A stretch of 64,000 nucleotides of DNA, from positions 62,001 to 126,000 of the forward strand of contig NZ_JAUKWH010000003.1 of assembly GCF_030504625.1 (NCBI RefSeq), read 5' to 3'. The notes beneath the pieces are model-generated. The model saw only the letters and a list, made by a program, of their open reading frames with translations, was not told where the DNA came from and made no database searches. Source of the stretch: Neisseria sp. MVDL19-042950 (GTDB taxonomy: Bacteria > Pseudomonadota > Gammaproteobacteria > Burkholderiales > Neisseriaceae). Positions within the stretch are counted from its first letter, which is position 1, and the number at the start of each line of letters is the position of its first letter. Position numbers and translations under genes: made by a program. This document shows positions 47,633-54,452 of this stretch, piece after piece.

Positions 47633-47842
47633 ATGATGCTTACGAAAGATGTTATCGACTTTTATGGAACTAAAATCGCGGTAGCAAGGGCGTTAGGTAT
47701 TAGCCCTTCGGCAGTTACTCAGTGGAAAGAGATAGTCCCCGAAAAACAGGCATACCGCATTCAAAGGATGACGGGGGGTAAACTAAAAATAAATCCCCGT
47801 CTATATCAAGTACAAGAAGTCTTAAAAGCAAAGAAGCCGTAA
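47633..47842 (+). CDS. Cro-like helix-turn-helix regulator
   Basis: The 69-residue protein has the YdaS/Cro-type fold: VIDFYGTKIAVARALGISPSAVTQWKEIVPEKQAYRIQ in segments. It has an RBS-like AAAGAAAG and adjacent ATG ATG codons (47633 or 47636). It should bind the same operators as the divergent CI-like repressor and favour the lytic/excision state. Confidence 0.85.
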   Translation: MMLTKDVIDFYGTKIAVARALGISPSAVTQWKEIVPEKQAYRIQRMTGGKLKINPRLYQVQEVLKAKKP

Positions 47843-47858
47843 ACGAGAGTGGCTTTCC

Positions 47859-47945
47859 ATGCTTATTTCTGAACTGCGCCCACGCCTAACCAATAAATTC
47901 GTGCAAGTCTATGACGAGTTTATACCCCTATACGCACATAAAAAA
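47859..47945 (+). pseudogene. 5' fragment of a replication-type gene
   Basis: The frame starts MLISELRPRLTNKFVQVYDEFIPLYAH, close to MLIADLRPHLSEKFVQIYDEFMPVCAH of the complete gene at 48615. Similarity stops after about 85 bases, where the higBA module begins. It is probably the remnant left when the toxin-antitoxin module entered or duplicated the start of the gene. Confidence 0.75.
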
Positions 47946-47990
47946 ACAGAGCCTGTTACGGCTCCGTTGTATGGCGGTTGTTGCGGTTGT

Positions 47991-48284
47991 TTATGCCTGC
48001 ATGGGGATAATGTGGTCGATTTCCTGTTTCAGAGACTGTTCCGCCATTTTCAGATCGTAGGCGTTTTGCAGGTTCAGCCAGCTTTGTGCATCGCCGCCGA
48101 AATAGCGGGCAAGCCGCAAGGCGGTGTCGGGACTGATGCCCCGCTTTTCGCGCACGATGTCGTTAATGCGCGGTGCGGGCACATGCAGGGCGACAGACAG
48201 GGCGTTGGCCGTCATGCCCAGCGGAATCAGGTATTCTTCGCGCAAAATTTCGCCGGGGTGTATGGGTCTCATCTGGTTATTCAT
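47991..48284 (-). CDS. higA: HigA family antitoxin
   Basis: The 97-residue protein has the HigA signature RPIHPGEILREEYLIPLGMTANALSVALHVPAPRINDIV in segments over residues 6-45. GISPDTALRLARYFGG follows. It binds and inhibits the HigB toxin and represses the operon. It lies 9 bp after higB, the toxin-first order typical of this family. Confidence 0.93.
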   Translation of the reverse strand: MNNQMRPIHPGEILREEYLIPLGMTANALSVALHVPAPRINDIVREKRGISPDTALRLARYFGGDAQSWLNLQNAYDLKMAEQSLKQEIDHIIPMQA

Positions 48285-48293
48285 GGTGGCTCC

Positions 48294-48572
48294 TTAATGG
48301 TAATCAACAATTTCAACATCGTAGGCATGTCCGTTTTCAAAACGGAAGCAAACCCGCCATTGGTCGTTGATGCAGATGCTGAACTGTCCGATACGGCTGC
48401 CTTTGAGTGCTTCAAGCCTGTTGCCGGGCGGGGAACGCAGAAAATCCACGGTAACAGCAGAATCCAACATTTGCAGCTTGCGTTCCGCCGTCTTTCGGAT
48501 AGCCCTGAATTTCAATGGGCAGCGGCCTTGAAACAGTTGCTCGGTATGTTTGCAGTTAAAAGTTTGAATCAT
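48294..48572 (-). CDS. higB: HigB family toxin (RelE/ParE fold)
   Basis: The 92-residue protein has the features of HigB: FNCKHTEQLFQG at the start, AERKLQMLDSA, and the end motif GQFSICINDQWRVCFRFENGHAYDVEIVDYH in segments. Such toxins cut mRNA on the ribosome. An operator palindrome (TAACGC-ATA-GCGTTA) is at its promoter. Confidence 0.93.
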   Translation of the reverse strand: MIQTFNCKHTEQLFQGRCPLKFRAIRKTAERKLQMLDSAVTVDFLRSPPGNRLEALKGSRIGQFSICINDQWRVCFRFENGHAYDVEIVDYH

Positions 48573-48578
48573 GGATAT

Positions 48579-48599
48579 ATTATATAACGCATAGCGTTA
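48579..48599 (-). promoter_or_regulatory. higBA promoter and operator
   Basis: The leftward -10 TATAAT (48584-48579) adjoins the 15-bp palindrome TAACGC-ATA-GCGTTA (48585-48599), a likely HigA binding site. It is only 7 bp before the higB ATG, so the transcript is nearly leaderless. Confidence 0.7.
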
Positions 48600-48614
48600 A
48601 ACGGAAATCATTAA

Positions 48615-49424
48615 ATGCTTATCGCTGACCTGCGCCCACACCTAAGCGAAAAATTCGTCCAGATCTATGACGAGTTTATGCCCGTGTGCGCACATGATTT
48701 TCAGGCGGCCTCGTTTCTATCTAATCTATTTTGGTGGAGCGATGTGGCCGATAAAGAGCCGAAGCGGTGCGGCTGGCTCTACAAGACCGCTGCGGATTTG
48801 AAGCAGGAACTCGGTCTGACACGGCGCGGCTATGAAAAAGTACGCCGCACCCTGCTTAAGCTCGGCTTGGTGCAATATCGGCGTAGCGGTGTCCACGGTA
48901 AGATGCACTGGCTACTCAATTGTGAAGTGCTGTTGGCCAAAATCTACGAATTGCGGGGCATTCCCGTTCCCGAGGCGAACAGCCGCTATCACTATGACCG
49001 AGATAATTACCGACTGCCGAAATTCATTCCGCTGGATTTGTGGCACAACTATCTCGATATGCGGATTGAGGCCGGTAAAAAAGCGGGCACAGGGGCAAAA
49101 AAAACCGCCATTAAGCAATTGGCGGCATTCCACAATCAAAATCTCGATATTCGCCCCATTATGGAGCGGAGTATTCTTAAAGGCTGGTTAGGTTTTTATC
49201 ATAACGATAACAACCAACCGAACAGGCCGTCTGAAGCGGCATTGAAAGCACAGGAAGAACGCACGCGGCGAGAACTGGAGGCAGCTGCAAAAGAGCGTCA
49301 GAAGTACGCTCCACAGCAAGAAAAGCCCGACAAACCCCCGCCCTCAAAACCTGATCTATCAGGTAATGACGGGTATCAAGCAATACAAAACTATTTGAAA
49401 AAAGGCGGTATGAAATCAGGCTAA
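48615..49424 (+). CDS. Replication-initiator-like winged-helix protein
   Basis: The 269-residue protein has a winged-helix N-terminal part: SFLSNLFWW, KTAADLKQELGLTRRGYEKVRRTLLKLGLVQYRRSGVHGKMHW in segments over residues 33-100. A charged C-terminal tail is rich in Glu/Lys/Pro. The layout resembles phage and plasmid replication proteins of the O/RepA type, but I cannot name a family. Its first 27 residues are duplicated at 47859. Repeats 230-320 bp downstream could be its target. Confidence 0.65.
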   Translation: MLIADLRPHLSEKFVQIYDEFMPVCAHDFQAASFLSNLFWWSDVADKEPKRCGWLYKTAADLKQELGLTRRGYEKVRRTLLKLGLVQYRRSGVHGKMHWLLNCEVLLAKIYELRGIPVPEANSRYHYDRDNYRLPKFIPLDLWHNYLDMRIEAGKKAGTGAKKTAIKQLAAFHNQNLDIRPIMERSILKGWLGFYHNDNNQPNRPSEAALKAQEERTRRELEAAAKERQKYAPQQEKPDKPPPSKPDLSGNDGYQAIQNYLKKGGMKSG

Positions 49425-49445
49425 TAAGACCTGACGCCATACCGC
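49405..49445 (+). terminator. Hairpin over the end of the replication-type gene
   Basis: GCGGTATG (49405-49412) pairs with CATACCGC (49438-49445), and TCAGG with CCTGA inside. The stem overlaps the stop codon, so it can end transcription or protect the mRNA end. Confidence 0.55.
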
Positions 49446-49576
49446 GCCTTGTCTTTACCCAAACGTCTTAAACAAATGGTTTTCACCCTGCTTTTGAGCG
49501 ATTCAAAGGCATTTTGATACGGTCGATGCACTGCATTGGCCGTTTTTTTATGCTTTTTTCGTAAATTCGGGTATTG

Positions 49577-49616
49577 AGGCCGTCTGAAACCGGTGGTATC
49601 CGTTTTCAGACGGCCT
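49577..49616. terminator. Paired uptake sequences
   Basis: Inverted AG uptake sequences (49577-49588, 49605-49616) with a 16-nt loop lie in the long gap between the replication-type gene and mazE. Confidence 0.65.
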
Positions 49617-49651
49617 TTTCTATTGCTACAATTTATTCAATTAAATCATGT

Positions 49652-49746
49652 CTTTGTACATATTGTACAAAGTACACTGAACATATTGAACAAAGAACTT
49701 TGTACGCCGAGGACAATATCTATACAGAGATCACATCAGAGATCAC
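49652..49746. repeat. Cluster of inverted and direct repeats, possible origin
   Basis: A perfect 21-bp palindrome (CTTTGTACA-TAT-TGTACAAAG, 49652-49672) is followed by a direct repeat of ACATATTG-ACAAAG (49658-49672 and 49681-49695, one change). CAAAGAACTTTG (49691-49702) and a direct repeat of CAGAGATCAC (49725-49734 and 49737-49746) come next. The surroundings are AT-rich. Position after a replication-type gene suggests iterons or an operator array. Confidence 0.45.
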
Positions 49747-49885
49747 TTACAGATATTAATAAGGCCATTCGGCCTGATGATTTTTTGTGCAATTCTTTTT
49801 TTGTTTTGGAAATAACCGTTTAAAGTGTTTAGCAGGCGGGATATTCAGATTTTTTGTGGATAAGTTGGTTTTGGAAGGCATATTT

Positions 49886-49922
49886 TTGACACCCAAATCC
49901 AAAGTATCTACAATGTAGATAC
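49886..49922 (+). promoter_or_regulatory. mazEF promoter and operator
   Basis: TTGACA (49886-49891), a 17-bp spacer and TACAAT (49909-49914) form a strong promoter. The perfect palindrome GTATCTACA-A-TGTAGATAC (49904-49922) covers the -10 box and is the likely MazE/MazEF operator. Confidence 0.8.
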
Positions 49923-49942
49923 ATATCAATGGGAGTATCAGT

Positions 49943-50185
49943 ATGAAGTTACAGAAATGGGGAAACAGCGCGGCAGTGCGCTTTCCCAAAGAGATTATTA
50001 GCCAGCTCGGTTTGCAAATTGGTGATGAACTGCAAACCGAAGTCAGAGGGCAAACTATCGTGATTAAGGCAGTGAAACGACCACGATATAAGCTGTCTGA
50101 ATTGCTGTCAGAGATGCAAGGTGATGTCTCTCGTGTTGAAGGGTGGGAAGAAATGCCGGATGTTGGCAAGGAGATTGCCAAATGA
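49943..50185 (+). CDS. mazE: MazE-type antitoxin
   Basis: The 80-residue protein has the AbrB/MazE swapped-hairpin DNA-binding start (KLQKWGNSAAVRFPKEIISQLGLQIGDELQ) in segments and a C-terminal toxin-binding tail (LSELLSEMQGD; EGWEEMPDVGKEIAK). It neutralises MazF and represses the operon. Its stop codon overlaps the mazF ATG by 4 bp. Confidence 0.93.
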   Translation: MKLQKWGNSAAVRFPKEIISQLGLQIGDELQTEVRGQTIVIKAVKRPRYKLSELLSEMQGDVSRVEGWEEMPDVGKEIAK

Positions 50186-50529
50186 CGTATATCCCGGAAA
50201 AAGGCGATATTATTCATCTCCGATTTGACCCGGCATCAGGAAAGGAAATGCAGGGAGATCATTTTGCTTTGGTGGTATCGGCCAAAGCATTTAACAAAGC
50301 GATGGGACTGGTTTTTGCCTGCCCAATTTCACAAGGTAAAGCCGAAGCCGCTAGAGGGATGCTTTCCAGCCTGCTCGGATCCGGAACCCATACTCAAGGA
50401 AATATTCATTGCCACCAGCTCAAATCTCTTGACTGGAAGGCACGAAAAGCAGCGTTGAAAGAAAAAGTCCCTGATTACGTAGTGCAAGATGTTTTATCCC
50501 GCATTGCGGCTATTTTGGAACTTGATTGA
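50182..50529 (+). CDS. mazF: MazF-type endoribonuclease toxin
   Basis: The 115-residue protein has the PemK/MazF fold: YIPEKGDIIHLRFDPASGKEMQGDHFALVVSAKAFN in segments, VFACPISQGK, and HCHQLKSLDWKARKA. It cleaves mRNA at a short sequence. I chose ATG 50182, which overlaps the mazE stop; an upstream in-frame start lies inside mazE. Confidence 0.93.
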   Translation: MTYIPEKGDIIHLRFDPASGKEMQGDHFALVVSAKAFNKAMGLVFACPISQGKAEAARGMLSSLLGSGTHTQGNIHCHQLKSLDWKARKAALKEKVPDYVVQDVLSRIAAILELD

Positions 50530-50542
50530 AAATGGTGATTGG

Positions 50543-50570
50543 AAGCCGTCTGAAAAGATTCAGACGGCTT
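50543..50570 (+). terminator. Terminator after mazEF
   Basis: AAGCCGTCTGAA and TTCAGACGGCTT form a 12-bp stem with loop AAGA, followed by TTTTTC. It is an uptake-sequence pair with an AA rather than AG start. Confidence 0.85.
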
Positions 50571-50657
50571 TTTCATAACCAAAAAGTCCTTTTACTACAA
50601 TTAATTGAATAAGGATCACATGTGTATTTGTGAATAAATTCGATAAGACTCAGACTA

Positions 50658-50684
50658 AAAGTAAGGTATAATAAGCCTTACTTT
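50658..50684 (+). promoter_or_regulatory. vapBC operator with -10 box
   Basis: AAAGTAAGG (50658-50666) and CCTTACTTT (50676-50684) are perfect inverted arms around TATAATAAG. The central TATAAT (50667-50672) is the -10 element, so binding of the VapB/VapC complex would block the promoter. Confidence 0.75.
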
Positions 50685-50709
50685 AGAATGAAAATGAAAA
50701 GGAGCAGTT

Positions 50710-50991
50710 ATGGCGACGACTTTGAAAATTACTGCGAAAAATCAAGTAACGTTTAAGAAAGAGTATTTACAGCACCTAGGCATCGGTACTGGTGACGAGT
50801 TAGAGGTGTTAAAACTGCCTGGCGGAGAACTCAGAATCAGGGCAAAACAAAACCGATTAAAATCTGCCCGTGATTTTGCCGGTTGTATGGAAAATGTTGC
50901 CGGTGTGCACTTAAGCGTTGAAGAAATAAATGAGGCAATTGCGGACGCTGCCGCTGAATCAGGAATTGCAGGATTGGAGAAAAATGTATGA
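50710..50991 (+). CDS. vapB: AbrB-type antitoxin (VapB)
   Basis: The 93-residue protein has the AbrB/SpoVT-type N-terminus (LKITAKNQVTFKKEYLQHLGIGTGDELEVLKL in segments). A helical C-terminus for toxin binding follows (EINEAIADAAAESG). An RBS (AAGGAG) precedes it. It overlaps vapC by 4 bp. Confidence 0.88.
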   Translation: MATTLKITAKNQVTFKKEYLQHLGIGTGDELEVLKLPGGELRIRAKQNRLKSARDFAGCMENVAGVHLSVEEINEAIADAAAESGIAGLEKNV

Positions 50992-51392
50992 GCAGTTTGG
51001 CTGTTGATACGAATGTATTGGTCAGATTGTTTATCGGTGACGATAAAAACCAGCAGGAGACGGCTATCCGTTTATTTGAGGCTAATGATGAGATTGTAAT
51101 TCCGACCTCAGTATGGATGGAAACGGTGTGGGTTTTGCTTAGGGCTTATAAAATACCGTCAGAAACGGTAGTAGCCCAGCTCAGAAACTTTATCGGCTCA
51201 GTGCCGAATTTAGTCGTGCAGGAAGATGAAGTTGAAGCAGGACTGTCTGTAATGGAAAACGGCGGCGATTTTGCTGATGGGGTGAATGAATATCTTGGCA
51301 GCAGGTTGGGTGCGGAAAAATTTGCCACTTTTGATAAAAAAGCGGTTGGCATCTTAAACAGACTGGGTAGGCCGGCGTTGTTGTTGAAATAA
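50988..51392 (+). CDS. vapC: PIN-domain toxin VapC
   Basis: The 134-residue protein starts with the PIN motif LAVDTNVLVRLF. The acidic catalytic set is visible: Asp7, Glu45, Asp97 and Asp116 (TFDKKA). Such toxins cut tRNA or rRNA. The gene overlaps vapB by 4 bp. Confidence 0.93.
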   Translation: MSSLAVDTNVLVRLFIGDDKNQQETAIRLFEANDEIVIPTSVWMETVWVLLRAYKIPSETVVAQLRNFIGSVPNLVVQEDEVEAGLSVMENGGDFADGVNEYLGSRLGAEKFATFDKKAVGILNRLGRPALLLK

Positions 51393-51408
51393 GGTTATTT
51401 TGTGATGG

Positions 51409-51440
51409 AAAAGCCGCCTGAAAGGTTTCGGGCGGCTTTT
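51409..51440 (+). terminator. Terminator after vapBC
   Basis: AAAAGCCGCC and GGCGGCTTTT form a 10-bp stem followed by a T-run. The stem has an uptake-like but altered core (GCCGCCTGAA), nearer to forms seen in related Neisseriaceae. Confidence 0.85.
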
Positions 51441-51449
51441 TTAGTAGAA

Positions 51450-51478
51450 TTGATATATGTACATATAACCTGTACAAT
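51450..51478 (+). promoter_or_regulatory. yefM-yoeB promoter and operators
   Basis: TTGATA (51450-51455) and TACAAT (51473-51478) are spaced by 17 bp. Two TGTACA cores lie at 51458-51463 (within the longer palindrome TATATGTACATATA) and 51471-51476. E. coli YefM binds paired long and short palindromes with the same TGTACA core. Confidence 0.8.
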
Positions 51479-51507
51479 AAAATCATACCTAAATTTGGAG
51501 ATGAAAA

Positions 51508-51756
51508 ATGGACAATGTAGTCAGTTACACCGCTGCTCGAGAAGACTTGGCCAACATCATGACCAAAGTGTGTGATGATCATGTCGTTACACATATTACC
51601 CGCCGCAACGGTGGCAATTGTGTTTTGATGTCGGAAGAAGAGTACAACTCAATTATGGAAACGCTTTATCTGTTTGGCAACCCGACCAATGCTGCCCGTT
51701 TGGAGCATTCTTTGGCTCAAGCCGAGCGTGGCGAGTTTGTGGATGTCGAATTATGA
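51508..51756 (+). CDS. yefM: YefM antitoxin (Phd/YefM family)
   Basis: The 82-residue protein has the Phd/YefM start (VVSYTAAREDLANIMTKVCDDH) and the conserved GNCVLMSEEEYNSIMETLYLFGNPTNAARL in segments. It binds DNA and neutralises YoeB. It overlaps yoeB by 4 bp. Confidence 0.95.
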   Translation: MDNVVSYTAAREDLANIMTKVCDDHVVTHITRRNGGNCVLMSEEEYNSIMETLYLFGNPTNAARLEHSLAQAERGEFVDVEL

Positions 51757-52013
51757 AACACCGCTTTACCGCAGATGCAGCAGAGGACTTAGCCTACTGG
51801 GTAAAGCATGATGGACGCAAGGTGGAACGGATTAAAGTTCTGTTGGACGATATTAAAATCAACCACCCTAAAGGCATCGGTAAGCCGGAGCCACTTAGGC
51901 ATCAGAAATCAGGTTTGTGGTCGCGTAGGATAGATCGGGAACACAGACTGGTTTACTCCGTAGAAGAAGATACGGTAACAGTTTATGCTTGCCGCTTTCA
52001 CTATGGACGTTAG
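51753..52013 (+). CDS. yoeB: YoeB toxin (Txe family)
   Basis: The 86-residue protein matches YoeB: RFTADAAEDLAYWVKHDGRKVERIKVLLDDI in segments, then GIGKPEPLRHQKSGLWSRRIDREHRLVY and the C-terminal CRFHYG. It is a ribosome-dependent mRNA endonuclease. It overlaps yefM by 4 bp. Confidence 0.96.
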   Translation: MKHRFTADAAEDLAYWVKHDGRKVERIKVLLDDIKINHPKGIGKPEPLRHQKSGLWSRRIDREHRLVYSVEEDTVTVYACRFHYGR

Positions 52014-52031
52014 GTACAAGTTTTTTTGAAG

Positions 52032-52059
52032 AGGCCGTCTGAAAAGATTCAGACGGCCT
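52032..52059. terminator. Bidirectional terminator of paired uptake sequences
   Basis: A 12-bp stem with loop AAGA lies between convergent yoeB and the traK-like gene. Confidence 0.83.
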
Positions 52060-52062
52060 TAT

Positions 52063-52533
52063 TTACATCAAATTTTTCGCATCAACTTCAGAAGGTTTAA
52101 ATTTAAATTTCCGAGGCTCACCCGGCGGAGTTTCAGGGGATTCTGAATTAGCCTCATTTGTTGGCTTAACATTACCAGAGATTTTTACAGTTTGTTGGGC
52201 TACATCTAGTTGCGTTTTTTGCACTTCTTCTTGCTGATTTTTTGTCAGGACACTCTCGGTTATCTCCGATTTTTCCGAAGACGCCTGACTAGGAATTTTC
52301 TGATTCTGCCGCACAGATTTTTTTTCATCAGTTTCTGTCCGGCTACGGATAAACCAGTTTAACGTAGTCATCCCCACAGTAATGCCATTCATCTTCAAAA
52401 AATCTAGTATTTGCTGCTGGGTGTAACCATGAGATTTAAGCAGCAGAATATCTTCTCGGTACGGTTCCAGCTTTGAACTTCTACCTCTTTTCTGATGAGC
52501 TTGAATAAATTCGGCTGCTGATATTTTCGGCAT
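52063..52533 (-). CDS. traK: TraK-like relaxosome accessory protein
   Basis: The 156-residue protein starts MPKISAAEFIQAHQKRGR. A helix-turn-helix-like part follows (YREDILLLKSHGYTQQQILDFLKMNGITVGMTTLNWFI in segments). A polar linker and the end PRKFKFKPSEVDAKNLM come last. RP4 TraK has the same order, including the Y-T...I...M...G.I...T core and the FxFxP end. TraK bends oriT DNA. The gene reads away from the candidate oriT (52801), as traK does in RP4. It is separated here from traL and traM. Confidence 0.65.
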   Translation of the reverse strand: MPKISAAEFIQAHQKRGRSSKLEPYREDILLLKSHGYTQQQILDFLKMNGITVGMTTLNWFIRSRTETDEKKSVRQNQKIPSQASSEKSEITESVLTKNQQEEVQKTQLDVAQQTVKISGNVKPTNEANSESPETPPGEPRKFKFKPSEVDAKNLM

Positions 52534-52800
52534 ACTAATCCTATCCAATTATTATCTAAATTAATCCAATAAAGTCTATATTTATCTATAAATATATCAA
52601 TTAATATCTATTTTTGTCTAGCTAAATATCAAATAAATACCAATAACAATCTAATCAATATCTATCATCATCTAATTAATATCCATATAAAACTATTTGT
52701 AACTAATGTAATCTAAAATTGCAAACGTTACTATCTAAGTCCGCGCGTACCTCACCCCTGCTAAAAACGCAAAATTTCCCAAATAAACCAATTTTAAAAC

Positions 52801-52870
52801 TAGACGCAGGATAGGCAACGAGTGCCAAAAAACGCCCTAAAGCGTTTTAAAAAATTCCGCCAAGGCGGAA
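52801..52870 (-). other. Candidate origin of transfer (RP4-type nic)
   Basis: The leftward strand reads CCTATCCTGCG at 52815-52805, containing the IncP-type nic core ATCCTG-C, which puts nicking between 52807 and 52806. Two hairpins adjoin: AAAACGC/GCGTTTT (52829-52835 with 52842-52848) and TTCCGCC/GGCGGAA (52855-52861 with 52864-52870). It lies 270 bp upstream of the traK-like gene. The 52549-52750 stretch between is very AT-rich, with many TATC/AATAT words. Confidence 0.7.
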
Positions 52871-52894
52871 ACGCCGCAGGCGGCTGTCCCGTAA

Positions 52895-53121
52895 ACAACC
52901 ATCGGGGGCGGTCGCCGCCGTGTTGTCTCCAGATGTCTAAATTTCAAAGCGCAAAAAGTCCAGACCAAGACGAGTGTCTTTGCACGTCTTCCACCTTTCC
53001 CACCACGCCGCTAGGGGCGCACCGGACAAAGATGAAAGCCGCACAAAGCCAGTCTGGACTTTTTGCGCTTTGAAATTTTTAACGACATCACAACACGGCG
53101 GCGACCGCCCCCGATGGTTGT
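52895..53121. repeat. 227-bp nested inverted repeat
   Basis: Outer arms 52895-52926 and 53090-53121 are perfect 32-bp inverses. GATGTC/GACATC (52932-52937, 53084-53089) continues the pairing. Inner arms 52939-52965 and 53052-53078 are perfect 27-bp inverses. In total about 65 bp pair, around an 86-nt centre that has its own stem (AAGACG/CGTCTT). No frame crosses it convincingly. It may be a cruciform site near oriT, a small non-autonomous mobile repeat or a long hairpin RNA. Confidence 0.9.
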
Positions 53122-53155
53122 GTGTTGTTAATTATTTCGCATGAAAGGAATGACT

Positions 53156-53557
53156 ATGGGATTGGACATGTACGGCTACACCATGCGCGCCGAGTTTGCG
53201 GGCGACCGACAAACCGATGTAATGCCGCAAACCGATGAAGAGCGCGAGCAAGCGCAGTTAACCGATATTGCCTACTGGCGGAAATTTAATCATCTGCATG
53301 GTTGGATGGAAGAGCTTTACAGAGAAAAAGGCGGGCAAGACGAAGTGTTTAACTGCCGAACGGTAAGGCTGGAGTTAGCGGACTTGGTACGGTTGGAGCA
53401 GGCGTTGGACAACGACGAATTGGAATATACGCCGGGCTTTTTCTTCGGTGGAGAAGAGGTGTACCCCGAAGACATAGAAGAGACCAAGAAATTTATTGCA
53501 GCCGCCCGCGAAGCCATAGCAAACGGCTTGGCAGTCTTTTATGACAGTTGGTGGTAA
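53156..53557 (+). CDS. Conserved plasmid/phage protein with MGLDMY start
   Basis: The 133-residue protein starts MGLDMYGYTMRAEF, a start seen in many small plasmid and phage proteins of unknown function. IAYWRKFNHLHGWMEELY and a C-terminal FYDSWW follow. I chose ATG 53156 because AAAGGA precedes it by 7 bp. No enzyme motif is visible. Confidence 0.75.
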   Translation: MGLDMYGYTMRAEFAGDRQTDVMPQTDEEREQAQLTDIAYWRKFNHLHGWMEELYREKGGQDEVFNCRTVRLELADLVRLEQALDNDELEYTPGFFFGGEEVYPEDIEETKKFIAAAREAIANGLAVFYDSWW

Positions 53558-53570
53558 TCGTTAACCATGT

Positions 53571-53598
53571 TTCAGACGGCCTGTTGAGGCCGTCTGAA
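53571..53598. terminator. Paired uptake sequences, inverted order
   Basis: TTCAGACGGCCT, GTTG, AGGCCGTCTGAA form a 12-bp stem between two rightward genes. Confidence 0.7.
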
Positions 53599-53621
53599 CG
53601 ACACAACGGAGATTAAACGGT

Positions 53622-54404
53622 ATGGCCGACATCAATAAAGAGATTGTCAGACTGTTTCAGTCGTTTGGTACAGCCTATCGGGTTGCGGATTTATTCAGGG
53701 ATTTTATTGAAGTAACCGCCATTGTATTAATTAACCAATACGCATTTGACGATAAATGGGAGCATCGGGAGAACCGTTACCACGAAATCCGCAAACAGTA
53801 TGCGGAAAGTGATTTTAAGCGGTTTGCTGAAATACTGGGCTTATTGATTGTTGAAACCCATAGCCACAGAGAACAAGGCTTATTTGCCGATATTTTAGGC
53901 TGCCTGTATATGGATTTAGGTTTGGGCAACCCAAACAGCGGGCAATATTTTACCCCTTACAACATCAGCAAACTGATGGCGGCCATTGTTAATCAGGATT
54001 TGGCCGAAAAGCTGAAAACCGAGCCATTTGTAAGCGTTTTAGAGCCTACCTGCGGCAGCGGGGCGAATGTGATTGCTTTTGCCGATAAAGTTTCTGAGCT
54101 GGGCTACACACCTGCATAGCACATGGCCGCTATCGGAATTGATATTGATGCCTTGTGCGTTTGGATGTGTTTTATCCAATGTGAGTTATACCGTATCCCT
54201 GCCAAGATTGTGCATGGCAACAGTTTGACGAACGAATTTTGGGCAGTTTGGTGTACTGCCGATTGGATACTCGGCGGCTTCGGTCAGGCAATGGCAGACA
54301 GAATATCCGCCGACAAGAAAGAAGCCGCAGAAAGCAAAGAAAATCTGATTACGGTAATTCCACAGCGCATGTTTACGCTTGAGGAACAGCTTGTTTTATT
54401 TTGA
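53622..54404 (+). pseudogene. N-6 adenine methylase-like gene, broken by an amber codon
   Basis: The joined frame is about 260 codons. The first 165 hold FADILGCLYMDLGLGNPNSGQYFTPYNISKLMA and the SAM motif EPTCGSGANVIAFAD. The frame then reads GCA TAG CAC at 54114-54122 and continues open with MAAIGIDIDALCVWMCFIQCELYRIPAKIVHGNSL. The interruption is where a Gln codon (CAG) is likely. The catalytic NPPY/F tetrapeptide is not evident in the second part (WILGGFGQ), so the methylase may have been inactive anyway. HsdM-like relatives are common on conjugative elements. Confidence 0.75.
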
Positions 54405-54407
54405 CTG

Positions 54408-54437
54408 TTTCAGACGGCCTTAAGTGGCCGTCTGAAA
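54408..54437. terminator. Paired uptake sequences, inverted order
   Basis: TTTCAGACGGCC and GGCCGTCTGAAA form a 12-bp stem with loop TTAAGT after the methylase remnant. Confidence 0.7.
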
Positions 54438-54452
54438 AGAAAGGAAGTAGCG

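Noticed and set aside
52822-53073. An open frame of 83 codons near oriT.
   Set aside because: It runs through the hairpins and one arm of the nested inverted repeat and has no RBS or recognisable protein features.
52895-53121. Retron or group II intron.
   Set aside because: No reverse transcriptase is present in the window, and the perfect nested arms do not match those layouts.
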